Source: Sindora glabra
Lineage: Eukaryota > Streptophyta > Magnoliopsida > Fabales > Fabaceae
NCBI GenBank assembly: GCA_020226215.1
Contig: CM035236.1
Coordinates: 3,539,001 to 3,603,000 of the forward strand
Direction of reading: 5' to 3'
Length of the DNA: 64,000 nucleotides
The notes beneath the pieces are model-generated. The model searched no databases, had not been told where the DNA came from, and was given only the letters and a program-made list of their open reading frames with translations. Position numbers and translations under genes: made by a program. Shown here in pieces: positions 1-11,950 of the stretch. Positions within the stretch are counted from its first letter, which is position 1; each line of letters starts with the position of its first letter.

Positions 1-154
1 ATATTTATATTACTTTGTGACATTAAAATCAATGTTGTAAACAATACCATGGAGATAAAAAAGAAAAAAGAAAAACATGCACCACAGCAAATAAAAAGAG
101 CAGAAATAGTAAGTAGATTGAAAGTAAAGTAATATAAAATTTAAAAATAAAATA

Positions 155-180
155 TGTAATTAATTAATTAATTAATTAAA
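155..180. repeat. (TTAA)n microsatellite
   Basis: Five to six uninterrupted copies of a TTAA/ATTA tetranucleotide in an AT-rich background, seen directly. Confidence 0.9.
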
Positions 181-2584
181 TTTAATCTTTTAATTCATTT
201 AAAATATTTTTATAACAAAAAATAAAAAATATTTTTCTTGATGATATTAACATTTGAATTGTAAATAACATAAGTAAATATAAAAAATAAAAGAAGAAAA
301 GCATACAAAGAAGTTAATAAAAAAAGAAGTAAAGTAATATAAGAGATAAAAAAATAAAATATGTAGTTAAGTATTTCAATTAAATTAATTTTTAACTTAT
401 TCAAAATATTTTTTAATAAAAATAAAATATATTATATTATATTTATACTATCCAATGATGCAGATATTTAAGTTGTAAATAACAAGAATAAATATAAAAA
501 ATATACAACAAGATGGATGAAAAAGAAATAATATGTAAAATGTAATAAAATAATAAAGCAAATGAAAAAAATCATTGAAAAGAAAGTAAATGAAAAAAAG
601 AAGAAGAGAGGGGGCTCGTGAAAGACATTGATATTGGATTGATGTTATGTAATAGAATAATAAAGCAAATGAAAAAATTATTGAAAATAAAAGTTGTTAA
701 AGAAGAAGAAGTGGACACATATATAATTCTTTTGGAGAAATAAATCCTTGTTTTAGTGATGAGAAAGTATTGATACTGTCACTGATGTTGACGTGAAAGA
801 TATTGATATTGGATTGATGATATGTTCAAATTGTTGCTTATTCTAGTTGATATTTGCTTGCTTTGAAAACATTACAGCAGCACTTAGGCATCGTGTGTGT
901 GTGTGCGTGCTGACTGGTTGCCTATTTGTCTGCTTTCGTCATTGTATACGTGGAGATCGCTCCAGACTCAGCAGCCGATGTGGACAGTGCATATTCTCCA
1001 CCCACTCCCAACAATGTCAATATGTATTACTCGTTCCATAAATGAGTTAAGAACAATTCTTGCTAACTAAACAGGGAGACAAACCAACGTTTTTAACTTT
1101 GGTAGGAAACCGAATATATCATCATCGTCCACCAGCCAGCAGAAACAATATTCTTCTGCTGTCAAATTGTCAATGTTACCTAATTTAATTTATAATTAAG
1201 GGGAAGCAGAAAACTGTGATTCCATCCTGGCTTCATTTTTGTTTACAATGGGTTATTCAATTTTGTGTAGTTTGATTATTTCATACATGACAAACACCAA
1301 GTCCGAGTATAGGAAAATTGGTGTTGAAACTAATTAAGAATTCAAGAATATGCGGTAAAGCATCTTTCTCGCCGCCAAGACTTTATATGTTGCGGTCGGT
1401 CTACTTTTCTCCGTTTCATGAAACAAAAGGAAGACCAACAACAACGTATATAATAATAATCTGGGAATGTTATTACAAAGTCCGTATTTTAAGATATTGA
1501 ATATTTTTATTATTATATTAAATTTTATATTTTTACTTTTAAATTTAAAAAAATAATTTAACAGTAAAAATATTTAACTTCTTAACAAAAAGCTCTCCTC
1601 AACATCATTGTGATTACATACTAAACATTAGTCTATCAAAAAAAATAAAAAAATAGCCGAACAGAAAGAAACGTTGGGGATTAATAAAAGATAACGATGG
1701 TTGTAATTTGATTAATGTACAAAAGCATCTTGGTCCAATTTTTTTTGTCTCGTCTGGTCTCGCATTAAGAAACAAACAAGAAATATAGACGGGGGAATAT
1801 AAAGTCATTATATGCAGTGTTCTGGAAAAATCGAACCCTGATAGGAACATTCAATTGTTGATTTATAAACTTTCCTGTGCTGAAGTTGATTTAACACCTG
1901 GGAAATCAAAAGCGTAGGAAGACGAAAAGCAATTGCCAACCACAATCTCAAGGACTCTCCAACTTTTCCAATCCCAACTATTTCTAATCAAACTATAATT
2001 GCGGGGAATTCAATATTATCCCTCTTACATTTTAACAATAATTTCAAAATATTTTTGCTTATCAAAATACAAGTGCCTCATAAATTTTATTAGTTTTATC
2101 ATGTAAACTTCTTCCAGGCTATGTATCAACTACTAATAAAAAATTATCACCACATTATCACTAAAAAAATAATAAAATAATTAATCCCTCAATTAACCTT
2201 CTTTAAATTTTATTCGAAATCAATTGTACTACTTTACTTTTAAAAAAAATACAATGTTAGGCAATTTAAAAAATCATCTCTTATCTTAACAAAGAAATTC
2301 AACATGGCCGGGTAGAATAGAATATTAACTGGACTATGATATTACTAATTGAATAAAAGAAAAAGTCTTCGCTGAAATTGAAAGCCTTAAATTCCAATTT
2401 CTGTTACAGTCTTTTTTTTTTTTTTTCAACTCCATGTTACTTTGTTCCATTGCTATCGTAAAAAGGAGGAAGGATATGCAATCTTTTCTATTTTGAGTTC
2501 CCGTTTACTGCATTGAACGCACTTTAATATGTAGCATTTTTCTATTTTGATTTTGCTATTATAGTGTTGCGTGTTCCAAACATA

Positions 2585-2825
2585 TTGCTTTAATTTTGTT
2601 TGAAACTAATTCTTCTAAAAATGCATTTTAAAATTTTTAAAAATAAAGTGAGACATCATAATTTTTAATGAAAAAATCAATAATTTAAAATTAAATAAAT
2701 AATAATTGATTAAAAAATAATTTTTAATTTTATAATTATCCACTTTTTTAAATTTCTTATAAAAAATCATAATATCTTGTGTCACCTTTTAAAGTGCATG
2801 CACTTTAAAATGGATATGTTTATGA
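2585..2825. mobile_element. Degenerate hairpin MITE, relative of the 6.2-kb element
   Basis: Several short phrases are shared in the same order with the better preserved element at about 6157-6424: ttcttctaaa near the left end, aaataaagtg...catcat, the central ataatttttaa..ttat..ttatccac phrase, and a right-end foldback around tttaaagtgcatgcacttta. The terminal inverted repeats are decayed and I cannot define a target duplication. It is read as an old non-autonomous DNA transposon; the superfamily is not assigned. Confidence 0.45.
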
Positions 2826-3155
2826 GGCATACTAAAATTCCTTCAATTTTCTTTTAAGCTATCAAGACAAATAAGATATAATGCACCAATACGTTGTGAC
2901 CGTTTCATATGACAATTATGTTTTCATATCTACCATTTCTCATTGGAAAATAGTGACAAAACAAAGCAATCGACCGTTACAAAACTATTTTAGCTGAAAC
3001 AAGACTTTAGGAGTTTTAATCTAGTCAGCAAAAAGTTTTATTTTAATTCAGTCAGCATTCTATTTGGTCACTTAGGATTTCAATGTTAAGATAATAGATA
3101 ATTTTTCAAAATATTTGATATTAAATTTATTTTGAAAGCTAAGTAATACAATAAA

Positions 3156-6100
3156 TCTCTATATTATTAATAAAGAAGAGTTTTTTGGCAGCACAATCTT
3201 TTTTCAACTTTACACGTGTTCCGCTGAAGGGCAAAATTTTGCCGCCCAACACTGTGTACTCTTTTTACTTTTTACTTTTTTCTTTTTATTTATATTATTT
3301 ATAACTCAAATATTATTAAATAAATTTAATACAATATAATTTATTTTACATAAAAATGTTTTACATAATTTAAATTTTTTATTTAATTAAATTAATTTAT
3401 TTTACTATAACTTTTTAACTTTTATTATTTTATAACTAAAGTATTATTTCTCTATATAGTTTATTTTTAACTATAATTTTTTATTTTTATTAAGTTAAAA
3501 AGAATGCAATTTTACTGTAAAGTTGTATAGAGAGTTAAAAGCTCATAAATTATAAAGTCTTGAGAAAATCTTGATGGTGTATATTTAATTTGAAATATAA
3601 TATTTAAAAAATTGATGTAAAAATATAAAAAAATTCAAATAAATAAATAAATTCAATTTTAAATTATAAAATATTTTTATTAAAAAATGAATTATAAATA
3701 AATAAAATGAAGAAAAATAATGCATAAATTGTTATATCTTAAGAAAATCTCAATTAATGTATATTTGAATTGAAACATAATACTTAAAAATTTATATCAT
3801 AAAAATATGGAAAAAATTTAAATAAATAATTTTGATTTTAAATTTTCAAGTATTTATTTTAAAAATATAATATATAATTAATTAACTTAATCAATGCTTT
3901 GAATTTTATATTAAAAATACAATATTGAAAGATTAAAATAATTAATTTATTTAAACTTTGTCACTATCTATTTTATATTAAGTCTCAAATATTATATTTT
4001 AGTTTAATCATACACCAATTGAGATAATGTTATTGAGTAATATATTTTCTATTTATTGATTAAAATAATTAATTTATTTAAATTTTATCAACATTGTTTC
4101 TCATCCTTTCGTCAACTCAAATGCATTTTTTTCTGTCCATTTTTGCTTTCTATAATTCAAATGTTATTGAGTAATATAAATAAAAAAATATATTTTCTAT
4201 TTATTAAAAATATTATGATTGAGTTGAGGGTTTTAGTTAATTAAATTAATTTTTTTACATATACTATTTCTAATATTTATTATAGTTCACACATTATTTT
4301 TTCTTTTTATTTGCTCAATTACATATTTTTTCTTGTTTTTTCCATTTTCATTCCTATTATTTATAATTTAGTCACTAATATTATTAAGTAGTATATATTG
4401 TATGATATATTTTATTTTTATTATATAGTAATATTTTAGATAATTTAAAATTTAATATAAAAATCATTTATTGAATTAATTACTTATATATTTCATTTAT
4501 TAACAAAATTAATTTAAAATTAAAATTAATTTAACTTGTACAAAGTACGTTTTACACTCAAAAGGATCCTAATCTCAATTTCTCTTCTTTTTGTTTGCTC
4601 CATTGCTTATTTTTCATTTTTTTTATATACACTCCTAATGGTTAATTCTTAAAAACTAATATTATTAAGTCATACAAATATTACATAATATATTTTATTT
4701 TCAATATAAAATATTTTAAATAATTTAAAGCTTTACCGTAAAATGCATTAATTGAATTAATTAATTGGCTAGCTACTTTTTGGTAAAAATATTTTAAAAT
4801 TAATTTTTTTATTTTTTTCATATTTTTTATTTTTATGTACACTTTTATTATTTATAACTGAAATATTGATATTATTTAATCGTATAAATATAATATTATA
4901 TATTTTATTTAAATTTTTATAATTAATTTAAATAAATTAAAATATTAGTTCAAAAATTATCAAACAAAATAATTAATAAATTATTCTACTTTTAATAATA
5001 ATATTTGAGGATTAAAATCAGATTTATTTATTTAAATTTTATAAATGTTTCCTTAATATCAATTTTTAAGTGTTATAAATCAAATTAAACATAGATCAAT
5101 TAGGATTTTGTAAGGCTTTATACTTTATATATTATTTTACATGATTTTTTTAATTTTTATCCACTTATATTATTTACAAATTAACAAATATTGAGCATTG
5201 TAAATTAAACATAATAGAATTTATTTTTAAAATAAAAATATTTTAAGTAAGTTAAAATTTTTATTTAATTTACTATATATTTTATTTTCTAAATTTGATT
5301 ATCTCATAATTCATATATTGTTTTTCTTCTTTTTATATTTTCCATTTTATATTTTCCTATATTTCATATCACTTTTGTCACTTATAATTTTTTTTTGGTG
5401 AAACACTTATAATTTAGATATTAGTATTATTAAGTAGTATATATAAGATAATATATACATTATTTAATTCTTTATAAATATTTTAAAGAAAGTAAATTTT
5501 TATTATGAACATTATTCGTTGAATTTATAATTCCATATTTTCTTTATTGAAAACAATAATTGATGATTAAAATCAAAATTTTAAGTTATTTAAATTTTCT
5601 CAATGTTTTATTGATATCAAGTTCTAAGCACTATATATCAAATTAAATAATATAAATGATAAAAAAATATTTAATTGAATTAATTTATTTTTCTATATTT
5701 TTTATTTTTCACTCTAATTATTTATTAACTTAGATATTGTTTCTCTTCTTTTTGTTTGTTTCATTTCATAATTTTTTTCACTTTTTATATTCATTGATAT
5801 TGTTTATTATATAATATCAATATTAATGAATAGTATAGATATAATATTATATATTATATATTTAAAATTTTAAAATATATTAGACAAATTAAAATTTTAG
5901 TATTGAAATTATTAATTGAATCAAGTAATTGCATGCTCTATTTTTCTAATAATAATATTAGAGTAATAAATTAAATTTATTTATTCAAACTTTATCAATA
6001 TTTTTATATTATTTTCAAAGTAATATCTATCAAATAAATATATATAAATTGAGAGGATTTTATTAAGGCTTTATATCTTATGTATTATTTCTCTTTATTT

Positions 6101-8679
6101 TATCTATTTTAGTGTATATTTTTCTTATCCTTTTTTATTTAATTATGATATTTAAAATTTAGGATTGGGTTCTTCTAAAGTGCAAGATGCACTTTAGAGG
6201 ATAAAGTACATCATATATTTTAAAGGATAAAGTGCATCATCCAAGTCATTAATAAGAAAATTAATAGCTCATGATTTTATAAATAATAATAAATAAAAAA
6301 ATAATTTTTAAATTTATGATTATCCACTCCCTTGATTTTCTCATTAATGGCTTAGATAATACACTTTATCCTCTAAAGTGCAAAATGCACTTTAGACTTT
6401 AGATGAGCCGAATCCTAAAATTTATACATCAATATTTTTTAGTAGTATAATATATTATAATTGTTATCTTAGAAATATTTCAAATAATTAAATATTTTAT
6501 TCAATTAATTAATTTATTATATATTTTATTTTTCTCAATACTTTATATATCACATATTATTAATTTTTTTACTCTATTGCATATTTTTTTATATATGCCC
6601 GTATTTTTTATGATTTAAATACTGATATCACTAAGTAATATAAATATAATATATTATATTTTATTTTTAACTAATCTAAATATTTTAAATAAATTAAAAT
6701 ATTAATTAATTTTATATTTTATTTTTAAAAACAATAATTTTATAATTAAGTTAAGTTTTATTAATATAATTTTTTATTTTTTAGATAATAATTTTTAAAT
6801 ATTATATTTTAAATTAAAATTATATTAATTGAGATTTTACAAAAAGTTTATGATTCATATATTATTTTTTTTCTCATTTCATCTACTCTATTTTATGTTT
6901 TTCTTATTTTCTATTTTTTTAATGATTCTACTAAATCTTCAAATGCAAGATGTTAAATAATATATATATAATATAATTTATTTTATTTTTATCATAAAAT
7001 TATTTTTAATAAGTCAAATATTTTTATTTGATTGGATTAATTGATTACATTAAATATTTTCTTCTTTTAATTTATTTTGTTATATTTTTTTTCTTTACTA
7101 ATATTACTTATAGTTTAGACATTAAGATAACTATATAGTATTTATATAATATAATATATTTTATTTTTATCATATAATAATTTAAATAACTTTATATTAT
7201 ACAAATTATTAATTAATTTAATTATTTATACATTCTATTTTTAAGAAAAATATTTTAAAAATTAAAATTAACTTCATTTATTTGAAATTTATCAATATTT
7301 TTATATCAAATTTTAAGTATTATATTTTAAATTAAATACATACCAATGAGATTTTATCTATCTTTATTATTTCTATTGTTTTAAATTGTTATATTTTAAA
7401 AACATATTTAATTCAGAGTAATTTGTGCATAATTTTTTTAATGATAGGATAATATCTAATAGTTTTTACTTTGAGATGAAAGTTATTTATTAAAATATAA
7501 AATATATACATTGATAAATATAATTTAAAAATAATTAAATATTGAGATCATAATTTCTATTTATTTTAATAAGCATATATTATTCTTTATACTATCAATA
7601 AATAAATTACTTATATTTATTAAAAAATATTTTTAAAACAAATTCATCATTAAATATGATTTGAAAATGTTTTTATTTTAAAATATCTTAAATAAATTAT
7701 AATTTTAATATAAAATCTATAAATTGAATGAGTTAATTAAATTCTCTTTTCTAATAAATATATTCTAGAATAAAAAATTAAATCAAGTTATTTAAAATTT
7801 TATATTATATATTATCTTTCTATGTATGCCGAAAAAAGTATTTTAAATATGATATGTAAGTACTTTTATTATAAAAAGTTTTAAATAAGTTAAAACTACT
7901 TTATTATTTTATTTTTATCAAGAAGATAAGTCAATTCGTTAATGTAAAAGTAAAGAGAAATTATAAAATAAACTAATAAAAATATTTATTAAAATATTTG
8001 ATATAATTTTTTCTTTTAAATTTAAAATTTTCATTTGAATGTAAAATTTAAAAATATATATACTGAAATACATTAATATAAAGGCATTTGAAAAATGATA
8101 ATGCTTTAATTGATCAAATGATGTTGTATAGATAGTTTGAAATAAAATTATTTATATTATTAGTGAGTAGGAAGATGTTATATTATTAAAAATAAATGTT
8201 ATTATAAATTTTAATAAAAATTAAAAAAAAGATTTGGGAATTTTCATATGATATAATAAGATATGAGTAAGTGGTGATATAAAATCTATTTAGGCACTAA
8301 AATTATATTCGTAAATAAAAATTGTATTTTTATTAAAATATCATTATCATTAGATCCTTGTACTTATTCCACTCCAATATTATTTTCATGTATCAAATAT
8401 AATTAAGAAAATATTTTTCTATTCTATTTTCATTCTTATTTCATCAAATATATAAAAATTATTTTCTCTTATTATTATTTTTTACTTTTATATAAAATTA
8501 TATAAGTTATGTATAATGAAATTTAAAATAATAAAAAAATTTACAATTTATATTTTTCAAATTTTATTTTTTATAAATTAAATAATATATTGTAATATAT
8601 CAATATATTCCTATATTTTTAAAAAATTATTATTTTTTATTAAATACAAGCTCGTGCAAAGCACGAGCTTAATCACTAG
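3156..8679 (+). mobile_element. Non-autonomous Helitron, about 5.5 kb
   Basis: The left end reads A|TCTCTATATTATTAATAAAG, the 5'-TC start typical of plant Helitrons. The right end has a perfect 8-bp hairpin (GCTCGTGC-AAA-GCACGAGC, about 8650-8668) followed by a short spacer and CTAG|T at 8676-8680, the canonical 3' signature. No terminal inverted repeats or target duplication are expected. A 14-bp palindrome (GGCAAAATTTTGCC, about 3229-3242) lies near the 5' end. The body is extremely AT-rich and encodes no Rep/helicase, so it would depend on an autonomous relative. It contains a MITE at about 6.2 kb, so it is composite. The pairing of this 5' end with this 3' end is inferred; each end alone is well supported. 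Confidence 0.7.
6157..6424. mobile_element. Hairpin MITE nested in the Helitron
   Basis: Ends are inverted copies: the left reads aatttaggattgggttcttc and the right end, reverse complemented, reads ttttaggattcggctcatct. Inside each end is a nested foldback of the type aaagtgcaagatgcacttt, followed by agaggataaagt, so nearly 60 bp at each side pair with each other. The central part is AT-rich and non-coding. The flanking bases are themselves part of an AT-rich palindrome, so the target duplication cannot be fixed. Confidence 0.7.
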
Positions 8680-9477
8680 TTCTAATAAAAATTAGTAAGT
8701 ATTATTGAGTTTTGATTGAAAATTAATGACTAAAAAAACTTAAATAAAAAATAATGTGTATTGTCATAGTTAAAATGAAATTTGTATATTATATATTAAC
8801 TGTGATTTTTTTTATCTTCTATTATTACAAGTATCATTTTTATAATTTATCATAGGTTAATTTATTATTTTTAATGAAAATTCAATTTATCATCTCTTTT
8901 TCACTTGAAAGATAAATTATAAAATAAAAAATAATTATTCGTACAACATTAAATCAATTCCTTGAAAAATTTAAATTTAAATATCTATCTATCACTACAA
9001 TTTATAAATATTTATTTATTTTATTCTCATAAAAATATTTCCATAATACATTTATGTTTTTTTTCTTCACCTTTAGTTACTTCAAATGTGTCATTTTATT
9101 TGAGATGAGTTTTTTTATTTTTAATATTTATAAATTCATAACTATTTAATTATTTTATTCTTATAAAAATTATTTTATTCTCATAAAAAATTTCTCAAAT
9201 TATATCTAAGTTTTGTTTCTTTTCTCTTTTCGCTTTCAATCACTTCAAAGTTATGTCTTTTTTTAGATGAGATTTTTTATCTTTATCCTTAATATTTGTA
9301 AATATTCTTTTGTACTACTTGTTACTTTTTGTAGTTGCTTGATCTAAATTTCCTATTATGCAAATTTCTTTTTAATTTTTTTTTTACTTTTTTTATACTA
9401 TTACTATTGTAATTTGATTATCTTTTTTGTTTTGTTTTGAGTGCATAATTTCCTTGCATTTTTTATTAACTTAATGG

Positions 9478-9935
9478 ATAAAATTGTAAATGCATACATT
9501 TTTTATATAGTTTATTTTATTAGGTACGGTTTTTTTTATTATTTCACACTGTTTAATAAGAAAAACACAATTTAAGAGGAAATTATAGAAAGATAAAAGT
9601 TGTCATATAAATATATAGATTATCAATTATGAAATTCATAAATTTACAGTTAATAATACATATGAATTGATCATTTTTTATATAGTAATTATAACTTAAT
9701 AGATTCTTAACGTATAAAATCGCAAATGCATATATTTTCTATATGATTTATATAATTTATTTTATTAGGTAAGTTTTTTTTGACTATTTTACATTGTTTA
9801 ATAAGAAAAACACAATTTAAAAAAATATTATGGGAGATAAAAGTTGTCATGTAAATATATAGGTTATCAGTTATGAAATTTACAAATTTACAGTTAACAG
9901 TACATATAAATCGATCATTTTTTACTATCTTAGAT
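9478..9935. repeat. Tandem duplication, unit about 235 bp
   Basis: The block at about 9478-9690 (taaaattgtaaatgcataca ... aattgatcattttttatata) recurs at about 9713-9935 with scattered substitutions. The shared core includes gtttaataagaaaaacacaa and aagataaaagttgtcat-type phrases. Confidence 0.8.
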
Positions 9936-10644
9936 TTGTATAAAGATGTTGATATTAATAAATACAATATTTTTTATTTTAAAATTTAAAAATTATTTTA
10001 TCTTCATTTTCATCTAATTTTATTGAAATTTTATTATTTTTTATCTTTATTTGATTTGATTAGATAATTTTTTTATCTTTATGTTCATTTTATTTTATAT
10101 CTAATTTAAAATTCTCATTTATAATGCATTTTCTCTTCATTTTCATTTGATATAATGACCCTTTGCTTTCATAGGTAAATGAGCAATTTAACTTATACTT
10201 GTTTTTCACAAGATATTTCTTACTAAATACTTTAATATGTGATCTTCATTTGATGGATTCTTACTTTAGTAATTATAAATTTATTTTTTTATTTTATAGT
10301 CTAATTAATTATTTCTTTTTTATATTATATTCCTAAATAATTATATTATTTCTCTTACTTTTTTTCTCTTCTATATCATTAATGTATTTTTCTTAAATTT
10401 CAACTAATGGGTAGTTCGATTCTTCTTCTAATAATTGAATATCCATTGCACACTTTTTATTTATTTATTATTTTATATTTTTTATTATATTCCAAGAAAT
10501 TTTTTTATTGTAAAGTACTTTTTAGAAGATATCAAATATGAGTCAATTAAAAGCTATTTCTTCTTTTCATATGAATTAAAAAATATTAAATTTTAATCAA
10601 CATATATGTCATAATTTATAAATTTTAATAAGTTATTTTTAATA

Positions 10645-11340
10645 TAAAATTATTACTTTTAAAATTTTATTTTTAAAAATTTATTTTATACTATAATATG
10701 ATAAATAAAAATATATTATATTATCATTAAAAAAATTATTCTTATAATAAATTATTTTATTAAATATTAATATTAATAATAATAATAATTATCTTAAAAA
10801 TAATATTTAATTAATATAAAATTTAATTTAAAATTAATTTTTTGGGAAAATAATTTAAAATCAATTATTTACTTAAATATTGCATAAAATGAGTATGAGA
10901 TAACTTTTTTTTTACAATTATTGGCTATATAGTATATATTAATAAAATTTTATCTAATTTTTTATAAATAATGAATATATAATTATAATATTATATTGTT
11001 AAAATAAATATTCATCTGGAATATAAAATTATTATTTTTAAAAATTTATTTTATACTATAAGATAGTAAATAAAAAATATATTGCCATTGAAAAATATTT
11101 TTTTATCATAAACCATATTATTAGATATTAATATTAATAACAATAATTATATTAAAAAATAATATCTAAGTAATGCAATATTTGAATTCAAAATTAATTA
11201 CCTATTTAAAATTGAATACAATTAATGGAGAAATGACTCTTCTTTAGAATTATTAATTATATATTAACCAATTTTTTATAAATAATTAATATATAATTAT
11301 AATATTATATTATTAAAATAAATATTCATCCATGCAATGC
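10645..11340. repeat. Tandem duplication of the Helitron 3' subterminal region, unit about 370 bp
   Basis: About 10645-11015 and 11020-11335 share the same ordered phrases: tataaaattattacttttaa, aatttattttatactataa, ttattagatattaatatt and, at each right end, aaataaatattcatc. Only the second copy continues into the hairpin and CTAG terminus. Confidence 0.75.
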
Positions 11341-11356
11341 ATGGCTTACATCTAGT

Positions 11357-11950
11357 CCTTTAAAATAGAAGATGTTTATTTTTCGTCACGCGATGTGCAT
11401 ATGGTATTGAGATCTGAGCAAATACGATCTTGTCCTTTTTGTCTGCAAGTACAAATAAATAAGATTGCAGATGTAATCTTATCTTTTTTACCCGTGATTA
11501 CAAATAAATAAGATTATATTTTTAGGAAAGATGTCATAATTTTGAAAACATAGCCAGCTGCGGTGGGGAAGCCATGGGCCTAATTTGGGCTAAAATGAAC
11601 TTAGGCTTTGAATGAGAACCACAAATAATGGGCTAAAAAGGATTTGGGCTTTAAATAAGAACCACAAAGCACTTTTTGAAGTTCCACCAACTTCATTTGA
11701 AAAATGAAGTCTATGATTTATTTACAAAATTTAGAAACAGTAATACACTGACCAAAGTCTCTTTTTATTAAAGAAGATATAACCTGCATTAATTTATAAA
11801 GTTTAGTTGTTGCCATACATGCTTCAGAGTGTTACCAAGACAGAACCTCGAAAAAATTTACAACAATTTAGCTACTATGTTTATAGATGCAATAAACATT
11901 GATGAAACCCAGCAGTCCCTGCCTGATACCCAATAGCAAGTACTAGACTA
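11357..11950. other. Intergenic / 3' flank of the LRR kinase gene
   Basis: No coding sequence seen. It includes an imperfect ~57-bp tandem repeat around 11580-11670 built on 'gggctaaaa...gaaccacaaa'. The proximal part presumably holds the 3' UTR of the minus-strand gene that ends at 11951. Confidence 0.6.

Larger units (their letters stand above)
1..3155. other. Gene-free AT-rich intergenic stretch
   Basis: No convincing coding sequence is visible; the short open frames are low-complexity or lack family similarity. It contains a TTAA-type tetranucleotide run near 155-180 and local direct repeats. For example, the phrase around 615-648 (gtgaaagacattgatattgg) recurs at about 793-826, and a block near 540-580 recurs near 645-690. 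A degenerate hairpin MITE lies near 2585-2825 and is listed separately. Confidence 0.7.
8680..11355 (+). mobile_element. Second Helitron-type 3' end with AT-rich body
   Basis: The right end shows a perfect hairpin (CCATGCA-A-TGCATGG, about 11330-11344) followed by cttacat and CTAG|T at 11352-11356, again the Helitron 3' signature. The left boundary is not identified; the interval given runs back to the end of the first Helitron. No coding sequence is visible. Two internal tandem duplications are listed separately. Alternatively it is a single larger Helitron with two successive 3' termini. Confidence 0.5.

Noticed and set aside
210..404. Phe/Ile/Leu-rich open frame on the minus strand
   Set aside because: Low-complexity AT-rich DNA always yields such frames; no family similarity.
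847..1041. 64-codon Cys/Arg-rich open frame on the plus strand
   Set aside because: Driven by a GTGTGT run and random sequence; no domain, no promoter or splice context.
1820..1850. T-arm-like 'ggttcga' on the minus strand, possible tRNA
   Set aside because: Stems around it do not pair and no acceptor or anticodon arm can be built; no tRNA gene was found elsewhere by eye.
9707..9967. 86-codon minus-strand open frame in the AT-rich region
   Set aside because: It overlaps a tandem duplication in a Helitron-like region and has no recognisable domain.
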